A stretch of DNA of 64,000 bases. Origin: Flammeovirgaceae bacterium UBA2366 (GTDB lineage Bacteria > Bacteroidota > Bacteroidia > Cytophagales > Cyclobacteriaceae). The first letter of the stretch is position 1, and each line of letters starts with the position of its first letter. Both the position numbers and the translations under genes were made by a program. The notes beneath the pieces were generated by a model. It did no database searches and was not told the origin of the DNA. It saw only the letters and a list, made by a program, of their open reading frames with translations. The DNA lies in NCBI GenBank assembly GCA_002344065.1, contig DDTK01000011.1, positions 1-64,000 of the forward strand. Reading direction: 5' to 3'. Positions 1 through 8,185 of this stretch are shown one piece after another.

Positions 1-150
1 TAACATAATATAAATTATATAACTATTTCCTGCGCTTCTGCCTGATGCTCAGTTATATAATTATATTATGTTAACCATCTGGCGCCCTCCATCACACAAT
101 CCCTGCGGGCGCCATCTGAGGGTTTACGTTCTGTATGAAGTTTGGGGAGT
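1..150 (+). repeat. Mosaic intergenic repeat, modules B+C (cut by window start)
   Basis: Module B is a near-perfect inverted repeat: the left arm (1-24) and right arm (51-74) share TTATATAAC and TAACATAATAT blocks around a 26-nt loop. Module C follows. It has TGGCGCC/GGCGCCA arms and ends in a tract (about 110-150) found again at 8150-8185 and 33680-33712. The same composite recurs several times in the window, always in this orientation. Its function is unknown. Confidence 0.8.
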
Positions 151-630
151 TGCCGCGCCTACCAGCCGCACAGTTATATAATTTGACGTTATATTAAATA
201 GCCGCTCAAGCCTGCCCGCATCCGGGCCTCAGTGCACACAGTCTTGAGCGCCTGTTAATGATGAAGCGCACAGCTAAAAGTTTTTTTGCCAACGCGCATT
301 AAAGGCACCAACCGCGCAAAGCATAAGTATTGCAGGCCGCGCAAACCAGCGCGCAAGCCAAAGCCCGCAATACACATGCTTTCTTGCCAGCGCTATTAGA
401 TTTCTCAAAAGCATTTTGGTGCTGGATAAAGCTCACACAGTGTATTTGATTTGCTCCGCTCGCGCTACGCATTAAGCATCGGTGTTCGCACTTTTTGTTA
501 TGTACTTTTTGCCTTGATGCAAAAAGTACCAAAAAAATCAAGGCCCAAAAATGCTTCCGCCCACATGCCAACGCACCACCCCGCTTTTGGGCCAGGCCAG
601 CGCGCAGCTCTACTTAACATAATTTTGGTT
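151..630. other. Gene-free repeat-rich stretch with hairpins
   Basis: I see no convincing gene here; open frames in both strands have repeat-like composition. The stretch holds another module-B-like half (about 170-195), then a hairpin at 502-529 (GTACTTTTTGC, loop CTTGAT, GCAAAAAGTAC). I recall this hairpin type as common between genes in Bacteroidota. Module D lies at 540-622, with GGCCCAAAA (542-550) facing TTTTGGGCC (585-593) and ending in TTAACATAAT. Module D recurs at about 17240-17330. Confidence 0.6.
502..529 (+). repeat. Hairpin with 11-bp stem
   Basis: GTACTTTTTGC and GCAAAAAGTAC form a perfect 11-bp stem around a 6-nt loop. It lies between mosaic repeat modules and could be a dispersed repeat rather than a terminator, since no + strand gene ends here. 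Confidence 0.6.
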
Positions 631-1512
631 TCAGTCAAGAAACTGTAGACTGCCACTATTTAAGTTGTCCTTTGTAATCAGAATTCTGAATCTTGGATTG
701 AACTCCGAAGACGCCTGCAGTAATTTCCTTTCATTGATCAGAAGCGAAGGAGCCTTATCAAAATGATCAACAAAGCCCAATGCTTCTGGTGAAGTCAAGT
801 CAGAAAATCTAGGGTCATCCAGAATTTCGTCAATCCGGTATCTGGTTAGACTGGTCAAGTCAAAGCCGTTTAAAATATTAGCAATGCCTTTATCTGCTTC
901 TTTTGTATTCAGAAATTCAAACAGTTGATAGAATGGCCAGCAAATTCCCGGATGCATATCACGAAACATTGGAGGAGTTGTTCGCTTTTTAAAAAACTTG
1001 TTCTTTATTTCACTAGCGCTTCCAATTGAACATCCCCACAGTTGCTCTATACCTCCGCTGACCTTCAACAATTTGGGTGTTATGTATTCATCATAGTTGT
1101 AAAACATGTAAATAGGGTATCCTCCTACCTTCTTAGCGTGTTGGATTAGGAGATCAATTTGAAGTTGATGCCCGACTTTATGATACAATGCTCCATACCT
1201 CTGAGTCGCGTAAATTATTTTTGCTTGACAAGGAAGTTTAACTACGCTTCCATCAAGTTCTAAAAGGATTTCAAGGTCGCTGCCATTTACTTTTTCATTC
1301 GTGCTTTGAAATATTTTGACGGGCAATATCTTATTTGCCGCCATTATGTAAAATTGGTACACCAATTCCTCGGTAAGGGATGCCTCGCTTATTCTAAGTC
1401 GACCCTTAGGCTTGATGCTTCGGGCAAATTTAATGCGACTCCAGAAGTAAGCCGATATAATTTTGGCAAAGTCGATTGGTGTAAGGTTGGCGATATCTGG
1501 AATTGTCATCAT
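631..1512 (-). CDS. DUF6615-family protein, putative PD-(D/E)XK-like nuclease
   Basis: This is a 293-aa protein without signal peptide. The N-terminal half has a nuclease-like acidic layout: E48/E49, then GSDLE with D79 and E81, then QAK with Q96 and K98. This resembles the E...DxE...(Q)xK core of restriction-endonuclease folds. The following stretch (QIDLLIQHAKK, then P-IYMFYNYD) matches the pattern I associate with DUF6615. It is the last gene of a minus-strand group after a NACHT NTPase and a HEPN protein, separated from the NACHT gene by 317 bp, so co-transcription is uncertain. A defence role is inferred from context and fold; the substrate is unknown. The family call is moderately secure and nuclease activity is unproven. 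Confidence 0.65.
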   Translation of the reverse strand: MMTIPDIANLTPIDFAKIISAYFWSRIKFARSIKPKGRLRISEASLTEELVYQFYIMAANKILPVKIFQSTNEKVNGSDLEILLELDGSVVKLPCQAKIIYATQRYGALYHKVGHQLQIDLLIQHAKKVGGYPIYMFYNYDEYITPKLLKVSGGIEQLWGCSIGSASEIKNKFFKKRTTPPMFRDMHPGICWPFYQLFEFLNTKEADKGIANILNGFDLTSLTRYRIDEILDDPRFSDLTSPEALGFVDHFDKAPSLLINERKLLQASSEFNPRFRILITKDNLNSGSLQFLD

Positions 1513-1829
1513 AATCTAAAAATACTTAAACATGCACAAAGTTACGGGCGTGCGGAATAGAAAGCCGCAAGGGTTTCGCTGCTCCTGCTCGTAAAAAGAC
1601 CCCCACCCTCCCCTCCCTGACAGCACACATCCCTTGGTAGTATTTTAACGGCAGCCCTTGCAACTTTCTATCTGGTTGCTGGTGGCTGCTGCTTGGCGTT
1701 TGGTGTTCAGGTTCTCCGTTTGGGTTTCGCATGTGCCGTTCAAGCCCACGCGAGTATTCGCTCAGGTTCTTCTGGCTTGAGTGTTCCATTTCAGAGCTCC
1801 ATTTTTAGGGGGCTCTTTTTCAAGGTTTC
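1513..1829. other. Intergenic stretch, no supported gene
   Basis: This separates the NACHT gene from the DUF6615 gene. An 87-codon open frame on the minus strand is rich in Q, S, R and P and looks like chance coding. Base composition is more GC-rich than in the flanking genes. The only structured element I see is the hairpin at 1793-1820. Confidence 0.5.
1793..1820 (+). terminator. Terminator-like hairpin on the + strand
   Basis: AGAGCTCC pairs with GGGGCTCT (one G-T wobble) around an ATTTTTA loop and is followed by TTTT. The U-run orientation fits + strand transcription, yet no + strand gene ends just upstream. It may block antisense entry into the NACHT gene or belong to a repeat. Confidence 0.35.
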
Positions 1830-4800
1830 TCAACTAAGAGAGGAAACAACTGTAAATGATTTTATCCTCGGCCTGAGCCATTTCTTATCCCCCTTTTCAT
1901 CATTTGTGTAAGCAATAACATCTTTGTCATCAAATAAAATAATTGTTTTCAGCATGATCTCTGAATCCGTTTTTCCAATTTTTATAAAGTATGAAGTTCC
2001 ATCGCTTAGTCTTCTAGCAAAGCCAGTTCCCTTTTGCTGATTCAAGGTCGTAATAGCTGCCATATTTTGGAATTTCTCACCCAATTCCAGTCTACCAATT
2101 AGTGTAGCTAGCTTAGAAAATGATAGTGATTTTTCACGAGCAGCAATTATCGAGTTTATCAAATCAAGCTTGTCTTTATTTGATAAAAGAGGGTGAATGA
2201 GTTCTACTAATTGAAATACTTCTTGTATAAATCCCTTTAATAATCGACTTCTAAAAACATTTAGAAGATCTTGATTCGACACTATGTCTGGAAATGAATT
2301 CTTAAAAGCTACTATGGCCGCGACTTTTCCTTTGGCAATTATAAGAGGTACAACTTGAGCAATGTACGCCCGTTTGTCTACATCAAATGACTTTAAATAA
2401 AGTAGGAGAAGATTGAAGAATCCCTGAGATAAAGCCCTCTCACATAATAGTTCAGCAAGTTCTTTGTTGCCGTCTACAGAAAACTTTCGCAAAACATTAA
2501 GGATTCGAAATGCATGGTAAAGCTCAGAGCCAGTTTTATATTTCTCAAATTTGTCTTTAACCCTAAGGTTTATTTGCGGCCGCAGGTCCATAAGGGAATC
2601 AAAGCCACCAACCATCTCACAAGTCTCTGCGAAAAGTTTTGAGCTAGTGTCTGCTTCATATATGATTACTTCTATTCGTTTCTTAATTTTTTCCAAAGCT
2701 TTAACTGAAATTCCTAAACTGCGAATCAAGAAAATATCTTCTATTTCTATCTTTCCAGTTATTAGAATCAACTGGGCGTTACCAATTGTGTCACTGTCAA
2801 TAAAGGATTTACTATTTGGCCTATTAACAAACACTTTCAAACACTGCCTAATCCTATTTTTGCCAGTAAGTCCGAAGTTCAGCAATTTAAGGGCGATTAG
2901 TTCTGGGCGCTGACAATGAGATAGGGCCTTGGTAAATGAATGCTTTCTCATTGCGAGATGCTTAACAACAAGCCTAAATGAGTCGTTACTTGAAAGTTCC
3001 AAAAGGGCAGTTATGGTCTCAAGTTCATTCGTATTTTCATTCAAAAGCCTTTTTTGACATTCGCGAAAAACAGAGCTCGATGTTTGTTCAGATATTTTGG
3101 ATCCAGAGGCAATACATCTTGCAGCCAAAATAATATTGGTTAGAGAAAGTCGATCGACAAGGTCATCTGGGTTTTTTAAGATGCCTGATAGGATGATAAC
3201 GCTCTCGTACCATTCAGGTTGTATCGAAAATTCGAGAGCTTTTTCTGGATCAAAGTAATAGAGCCCTTGCAGTTTGAGCGCAGTGTAATATTCTAAAACT
3301 AATTCGTGAAAGAAACTAAGTTGTTTTTCAGAATCCCTTACTAAGATTCGATTGTCTAAAACTTGATCTAAGAAAGTTATGGCTCCTATTTTTTCCCTGA
3401 GTTTTTCTATTGATTGATCTACGATAGCGACTGCTTGGTCATAGTCAATTGCGCGTGCAAGCTTTAAACGCATTTTAAATGCAAGCTCTGCAAGTATCTT
3501 CTCTTTTAAATTAATATCGATTTGTGCCTCTTTCCGTCTCTCTCGTTCTAGAAGCCAATTAACAAATTTCTGGAACAGCAATCCGAAGTTTGGCTGTATA
3601 TTCTCTTTGAGACCAACTTGAATTAGCATTTTCAAGAGGAGTGGGTTCTTTGCAAAATCTAATATCAATTCGTCTGAAAGCTTTAGCTGATTTATTAGAT
3701 TTTCAGCGCCCTGCGAGTCTCTTACGTACTTCCTAATATATTCATCAATTTGGGGCAAGCTCAAAGGAAGGAGTTCAAAGGTTGGAAATTCGAGCGTCTT
3801 TGTAAACCCGTACCTCCGACTTGAAATATTTATGGTTATTTCTTCGTATTCGCCTACTAGATTAATTATCTCATCTTGTAGCTTGATTTGAATACTTTCA
3901 GATACTTCATTAATACCGTCCAGTACTATCTTCAATTTACCAAGAGCAAGTAACCTATCCAATTCATCAGCGCTCACTCGAAGTGTATCCTGAATGAACT
4001 TTATTAAGGATCGGGATTCATTGATAAGTCTTACTGCCAAATACACTGGTATTTTCTTGGTGGCAATGTATCCGCTCATGAGAATTTCATCTGCAACTGA
4101 CAGCACGCTCACCTGCAAAGAGGTTGTTTTTCCAGATCCAGGCTCCCCAATAAGCCAGACGTTAGTATCTTCTTTTAAAAGGATGGTTATCGGTTTTTTG
4201 GCAAGATCACCAACTTGAACGCTCGCGCTCGGCTCGGGGAAGAATTGAATTGCATCTAAATCAGGCAACTCAATTTTGTTTTCAATTGAAGCTTCGGATT
4301 CTATGTCAACAAAAAGATTGTTTAAGGAATAAAATTTTTTCCTTGTAGAATCTAGATAAATGAATACTGGATCAACGGTTTGTCGTATTATGGAGATATT
4401 TTCGTGAGTAGCATAAAAGTAAGCGCTTACACAATGCTTAAAACTTGTTAAGCACTCTGAAATCGTTCTGTTTGGAGAAACATGAACTTCATTTCGTAGT
4501 AACCTTATATAATTATAAACCTTGTCCTTTATAAGTGGGCTGCTGTATGAGAATGCGACTATAGGTTGCACCAATTTTGGAATTCTGGTGTCCTTGGGAT
4601 TTACTTTAGCGACTTCGCCTTGAAGCAATTTCCCAAGAGTGGTTTTAACAAAGCCAAGATAATCAACTCCATCTCCTTTAAAGAGAATCGAGTCTTGCCC
4701 AAATTTGACTTCAGCTATTTTTTTTAAAAAGCTTTCAAATCCAGCCGAAAGCGTCTCTATTCCATTGGACAATTTATCAACATCGATGCTTGACGATGCA

Positions 4801-5006
4801 TAGATTGAAATGGCTCCCAGAATCTTATTTCCGGTATCTGCCAACTCCGGACTAACAGTTTTGTGATTCAAGAAGAGTAAGAAACTTTCAACTAACTCAT
4901 AAAAATTACCGAACGAATTTGTGTCTGTTGGGTCGCTCGGGTTTATTGCGATGGGGCATTCTTTTATTAAGAATGATTTAATAATCCTCAATTCCTTGTC
5001 TTCCAT
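1830..5006 (-). CDS. NACHT-domain STAND NTPase, probable antiphage sensor
   Basis: The protein has 1058 aa. An N-terminal helical region (1-280) contains a short RNEVH motif near residue 171. The NACHT ATPase follows, with Walker A GEPGSGKT at 287-294 and Walker B VLDGINE at about 361-367. After it come winged-helix-like and long alpha-helical repeat regions (about 560-980). The last 70 residues (LNxxKGxGF, then DGxxYFIKI) resemble a cold-shock/OB fold. Bacterial NACHT proteins are known antiphage NTPases in which the C-terminal region senses a phage cue and the N-terminus acts as effector; that role is inferred here. It lies 82 bp after the HEPN gene on the same strand and is probably expressed with it. 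ATG start; no signal peptide or membrane segment. Confidence 0.85.
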   Translation of the reverse strand: MEDKELRIIKSFLIKECPIAINPSDPTDTNSFGNFYELVESFLLFLNHKTVSPELADTGNKILGAISIYASSSIDVDKLSNGIETLSAGFESFLKKIAEVKFGQDSILFKGDGVDYLGFVKTTLGKLLQGEVAKVNPKDTRIPKLVQPIVAFSYSSPLIKDKVYNYIRLLRNEVHVSPNRTISECLTSFKHCVSAYFYATHENISIIRQTVDPVFIYLDSTRKKFYSLNNLFVDIESEASIENKIELPDLDAIQFFPEPSASVQVGDLAKKPITILLKEDTNVWLIGEPGSGKTTSLQVSVLSVADEILMSGYIATKKIPVYLAVRLINESRSLIKFIQDTLRVSADELDRLLALGKLKIVLDGINEVSESIQIKLQDEIINLVGEYEEITINISSRRYGFTKTLEFPTFELLPLSLPQIDEYIRKYVRDSQGAENLINQLKLSDELILDFAKNPLLLKMLIQVGLKENIQPNFGLLFQKFVNWLLERERRKEAQIDINLKEKILAELAFKMRLKLARAIDYDQAVAIVDQSIEKLREKIGAITFLDQVLDNRILVRDSEKQLSFFHELVLEYYTALKLQGLYYFDPEKALEFSIQPEWYESVIILSGILKNPDDLVDRLSLTNIILAARCIASGSKISEQTSSSVFRECQKRLLNENTNELETITALLELSSNDSFRLVVKHLAMRKHSFTKALSHCQRPELIALKLLNFGLTGKNRIRQCLKVFVNRPNSKSFIDSDTIGNAQLILITGKIEIEDIFLIRSLGISVKALEKIKKRIEVIIYEADTSSKLFAETCEMVGGFDSLMDLRPQINLRVKDKFEKYKTGSELYHAFRILNVLRKFSVDGNKELAELLCERALSQGFFNLLLLYLKSFDVDKRAYIAQVVPLIIAKGKVAAIVAFKNSFPDIVSNQDLLNVFRSRLLKGFIQEVFQLVELIHPLLSNKDKLDLINSIIAAREKSLSFSKLATLIGRLELGEKFQNMAAITTLNQQKGTGFARRLSDGTSYFIKIGKTDSEIMLKTIILFDDKDVIAYTNDEKGDKKWLRPRIKSFTVVSSLS

Positions 5007-5088
5007 GCTGAGCTAGTTGAGCGAATTTCATTTCAATTTATACATTGTGGCTGATTCCCGAAACTAAGAAGCGCCAAGAAAAGTTTTG

Positions 5089-6843
5089 CTATATATTTTC
5101 CACTAATTCATGAAAGGTCTTTAATCTTCCTCCTTTTGCTTTATCTGCTACAATTCTCCGAAATTTCGCAACTGCATCTGGCAAACTGAGCATAACCTTT
5201 TGAACTGCAAATTCATTATATGATCCACAATGCTCGATTAGGTTTCGTTGCTCGTACGCTTCTGTTAGCATTTTTGAGTAGAAATTATTTGCATGTGCAA
5301 TCTTTCTTTTAACAGTTGTTTCTATCTGCCATTTGAGTTGGCGACTTACATATGGATGGTGAATGATTTCAGCCATTCGCTTGAAGTTTGAATTCACTAC
5401 CAAACCAGGATGAAGCAACTTCCATAACTCTTCTCTTGTAACCCCAAAACTTTCTGGCTTCAGACCCCAATATGGCGGATACAAAACGTGATGGGCTAAG
5501 TTAAAATTTACGAAAGCAAAAGACTCCAAGCTCGCAAGACTCAATATTCGGCCAACCTGTTTCTTAACATCCTCTGCTTTGTAATTTGTTTCGTCAAAAA
5601 AACTTTCAAGGTACCTCCAAAGATTGACTAACTTTTCCTCGTTGTGGTGCGCACCCAACCCTTGAAAATATATTACATCGGATGAAATGATTCTCCGGGC
5701 TAGTCTTGAGTTTACACCCTGCAAGTAATTGATGCTTTTCCCGTCATTGAATAATTTGCTTGCAGTATCGTGAATGACTCTTGGAGATACCGTTTCACGG
5801 ATACAATTTCCATCGTCACAGATAATACAATCTGTAGTTACTAGCTGTGCATTAGCTTTAAGTGTCGCATTGAAGTAGTTCAATCCAATTTGTGCATTCC
5901 TTATAGCCTGAGCAAGGGTTGTTGGCTTATCGCCTTTCCTAACACTCAAGCTGACAAACATTCTGCCGCGGCCAGTAAAGAATGATGTAAACTCTCTTCG
6001 ATCACCTCTATTGACATATTTCTTGCGAAGCTCATTCGAAAATACTGCTAGATCGTGTTCCAGAGTTAGTGGTTTATATGCTGAGATATTCGCAAGTGGA
6101 AAAATGATCGTTCTTTCCTTTAACGAATTCTTGAAAAGATGAAATATTCCTTCAAACTGCTGTTTTAAGCTTCTATTCTTTAGGTAGTCACTGGCGGCCT
6201 CAAAAAATTTAGCAGAGTCCGCTTTTAATTCGATTAATTCCGATGGAAGTGGAGCTAGGGTCTTTACTTTAGTTCCGTCAATTTGAATATCTCTTTCAAA
6301 GATCCTTCTAAAAAGCTCACTAAGGTCCTTGTTATTAAATCCGGCTAATACAAATTCAGAAACTAATAGCGGAGTGCAGTACTCGAATATTTTAACATGA
6401 TTATGTTTAGATAATGGGTATTTGCATAGAATTGCAGTGACCACTTCATTCAGAACATTCTTAAACAAACTATCATTCAATTTTTCAATGAAAGGTTGAA
6501 TAGTTTCCATAAGAAATTTAGGCTCATTGTCTTGAAAGTATTTCTTCTTCGCATCATTTATTAGCCTCCATTCCTTAGAATAATACTCTTTTATTAATTG
6601 ATCCTTACCTGATAAGTATGGATTGCTAAAGTAATGGGTGATATAACGTTTCGAATGTGTTGTGTGATTATCAAGTTGAGTGAGTATTTTTTCAAGGAGT
6701 GACTTGTGGGTTTCCAGTTCTGCAGTTCCTAGCTTTCCTAAATCTGCCGCAACAAAATCAAAGATATCAGCAAAATAATTCGCTTTATCTGCTATCAGTT
6801 TCTCTGGGTGCGTGATAGCGCTTTTAAAGTGATACATAGACAT
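5089..6843 (-). CDS. ApeA-like HEPN-domain protein, putative RNase
   Basis: This 584-aa protein has no signal peptide. The N-terminal two thirds give no family I recognise. The C-terminal third (about 390-584) has the layout of ApeA-like HEPN domains: a helix with RLARRI, then LWRYLESFF, then EQRNLIEH. The last contains the canonical HEPN motif RX4H (R533-H538), which in this superfamily forms the RNase active site. It is the first gene of the minus-strand group with the NACHT NTPase 82 bp downstream, which suggests an effector-sensor pair. Anion-binding or nucleic-acid roles for the N-terminus cannot be judged. Confidence is good for HEPN and low for the exact system. Confidence 0.7.
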   Translation of the reverse strand: MSMYHFKSAITHPEKLIADKANYFADIFDFVAADLGKLGTAELETHKSLLEKILTQLDNHTTHSKRYITHYFSNPYLSGKDQLIKEYYSKEWRLINDAKKKYFQDNEPKFLMETIQPFIEKLNDSLFKNVLNEVVTAILCKYPLSKHNHVKIFEYCTPLLVSEFVLAGFNNKDLSELFRRIFERDIQIDGTKVKTLAPLPSELIELKADSAKFFEAASDYLKNRSLKQQFEGIFHLFKNSLKERTIIFPLANISAYKPLTLEHDLAVFSNELRKKYVNRGDRREFTSFFTGRGRMFVSLSVRKGDKPTTLAQAIRNAQIGLNYFNATLKANAQLVTTDCIICDDGNCIRETVSPRVIHDTASKLFNDGKSINYLQGVNSRLARRIISSDVIYFQGLGAHHNEEKLVNLWRYLESFFDETNYKAEDVKKQVGRILSLASLESFAFVNFNLAHHVLYPPYWGLKPESFGVTREELWKLLHPGLVVNSNFKRMAEIIHHPYVSRQLKWQIETTVKRKIAHANNFYSKMLTEAYEQRNLIEHCGSYNEFAVQKVMLSLPDAVAKFRRIVADKAKGGRLKTFHELVENI

Positions 6844-6886
6844 TCCAAGTGTTCATTCAATTTTTGAAGTTACAGTTTTCCACCCA

Positions 6887-7090
6887 GCATCGCCACCCAT
6901 TGTCAGGCCGCGCATCCCTCCCACTTCCAAAGCCCGCCAATAAGTGTCGCTGCTACAGCCCGTTGTTAAGGGAGAGATTGAGTTCTGTAAATCCCGCGCT
7001 AAAAAAAACTTTTCATGAAGATTGGGTAAGGCCCGGAGCCAAAGCTATGTTAACATAACGCCTGAACATTATATAACTTTTTCCTGACTA
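6887..7090 (+). repeat. Mosaic repeat copy, module A plus left arm of B
   Basis: It begins near the shared ACCCATTGTC edge and contains the conserved CCTCCCACTTCCAAAGCC core, an A-run followed by a T-run, and GGGTAAGGCCC. It then runs into GTTAACATAACGCC and ATTATATAAC. The right arm of B and module C are missing, and the sequence diverges after about 7090, just downstream of the mazF stop codon. Confidence 0.8.
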
Positions 7091-7136
7091 TACTTTCTTA
7101 GAGTGGACATCCGGCATTAAGGAATAGTCTATTTTA

Positions 7137-7472
7137 TTAAAGCAAATCCAGTACCTTAATCAGCCCCAGTTTTACCTCTTCCATTTCCTTTGTTGACAGA
7201 GAACCTAGGTGCTTAACAAATCTTTCTTTAGAAATTGATTTTACTTGAAAGCAATCAGCAACACTTTCCTTCGAAATTCCATTACCCTTAGACGGATTTA
7301 GGAGCACATGCCAATCTCGAATTGATCGGACTGCATCGGTAATAGGAACTACAACTTTTAATTGAAGAGCTCCCATGCTATCATGATTCACAATTACTGC
7401 AGGTCTTACTTTATCGATCTCTTGTCCAACTTTTGGAGCAAAATCAACTAACCAAACTTCGCCATGCCTCAT
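7137..7472 (-). CDS. mazF: MazF/PemK-type toxin (endoribonuclease)
   Basis: The 111-aa length is typical of MazF. The N-terminus MRHGEVWLVDFAP and the following RPAVIVNHD and VVPITD blocks match the SH3-like barrel of the PemK/MazF family, whose members cleave mRNA at short sequence motifs. The start overlaps the stop of the upstream antitoxin by 4 bp (ATGA), the normal order for this pair. It is flanked on both sides by mosaic repeat copies, so the pair looks like a discrete accessory cassette. Cleavage specificity cannot be predicted from sequence. Confidence 0.92.
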   Translation of the reverse strand: MRHGEVWLVDFAPKVGQEIDKVRPAVIVNHDSMGALQLKVVVPITDAVRSIRDWHVLLNPSKGNGISKESVADCFQVKSISKERFVKHLGSLSTKEMEEVKLGLIKVLDLL

Positions 7473-7762
7473 TCTTCAAGTATGTCAAGATCAACATCTG
7501 AGAAATTGTTAGCACTCTTAGCATAAAAATTTATAGTTTCAGGATCGTTAGCCTGAGATTCTATTCTCTTGTAGAGGGCAGCTTTGTTTTTCCTCAATTT
7601 TTCAATGGCTTTTTGAAAATTCGTATTTTGTACAGCAGAGCGGATTAATATCCCATCGTCTGTTTCTTCAATTACAACCTTTTCGAGTTTGTATTTTTTA
7701 ACCATTTCAGAAGGTAAAATAACAGCCTTGCTATTTCCTACCGATGTTAATGTTTTAATCAT
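7469..7762 (-). CDS. mazE: MazE-like antitoxin (AbrB/SpoVT fold)
   Basis: About 97 aa. The N-terminal swapped-hairpin DNA-binding domain is clear (SVGNSKAVILPSEMVKK, then GILIRSA), with a charged C-terminal tail that would bind the toxin. A longer version starting at TTG 7768 is possible, but that codon lies inside the -7 box TATATTTG (7773-7766 on this strand). ATG 7762 is therefore the better start and the mRNA is probably leaderless. Two 8-bp palindromes upstream are likely its autoregulatory sites. It overlaps mazF by 4 bp. Confidence 0.9.
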   Translation of the reverse strand: MIKTLTSVGNSKAVILPSEMVKKYKLEKVVIEETDDGILIRSAVQNTNFQKAIEKLRKNKAALYKRIESQANDPETINFYAKSANNFSDVDLDILEE

Positions 7763-7765
7763 ATT

Positions 7766-7773
7766 CAAATATA
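7766..7773 (-). promoter_or_regulatory. -7 promoter box of mazEF
   Basis: TATATTTG matches the Bacteroidota consensus TAnnTTTG and ends 3 nt before ATG 7762. Transcription would start at or next to the start codon, giving a leaderless message. Confidence 0.6.
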
Positions 7774-7781
7774 CGAATAAA

Positions 7782-7800
7782 GTTATAACATTGTTATAAC
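7782..7800. promoter_or_regulatory. Tandem GTTATAAC palindromes, mazEF operator
   Basis: Two copies of the self-complementary octamer GTTATAAC lie at 7782-7789 and 7793-7800, 11 bp apart centre to centre, about one helical turn. They lie directly upstream of the -7 box and are the expected place for MazE/MazEF autorepression. Confidence 0.6.
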
Positions 7801-7865
7801 AATTGATTATTTTTTGTAAGCCCTTGATTTATAGCTAAATGAGCCAAATTTGGCCTATCCCATTG

Positions 7866-8185
7866 CAGCAACACACATTGTGCAGGCCACACATTCCTCC
7901 CACTTCCAAAGCCCGCCAATAAGTGCAGCTGTCCAGCCCGTTGTAAAGAAGAGAGATTGAGTTCTGAAATGTCCGCGCTAAAAAAAACTTTTTATGAAGA
8001 TTGGGTAAGGCCCTGATACCTAAGCTATGTTAACATAACGCAATAACATTATATAACTTTTGCTTGGCTAAATGGCTGACCCGCAGTTATATAATTATAT
8101 TATGCTAACCATCTGGCGCCCTCAATAACACAATCCCTGCGGGCGCCATCTGGGGGTTTACGGTTCTGTATGAAGTACGGGAAGT
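7866..8185 (+). repeat. Mosaic repeat copy, full A+B+C
   Basis: This is the most complete copy in the window, about 320 bp. Module A covers about 7866-8025. Module B has arms 8029-8058 and 8085-8109 ending in GTTA/TAAC, with an asymmetric internal loop of 9 versus 4 nt. Module C has arms TGGCGCC (8114-8120) and GGCGCCA (8142-8148) and a tail ending GTATGAAGTACGGGAAGT. The tail end coincides with the end of similarity in other copies, so 8185 is a good right boundary. Confidence 0.85.

Noticed and set aside
299..571. 90-codon minus-strand frame in the first repeat block
   Set aside because: It lies wholly in hairpin and repeat modules with no protein-like pattern.
1..640. CRISPR array
   Set aside because: Repeats are long, mosaic and irregularly spaced, with no short direct repeats separated by unique spacers of constant length and no cas genes.
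1526..1789. 87-codon open frame on the minus strand
   Set aside because: Composition (Q, S, R, P rich, no hydrophobic core) and the GC-rich repeat-like DNA point to a chance frame.
6887..8185. Chromosomal integron attC sites, suggested by same-orientation repeats around toxin-antitoxin genes
   Set aside because: Repeats are about 320 bp, longer than attC sites. The GTTRRRY/RYYYAAC core pairs are not present, inter-repeat segments reach 10 kb, and no integrase is seen.
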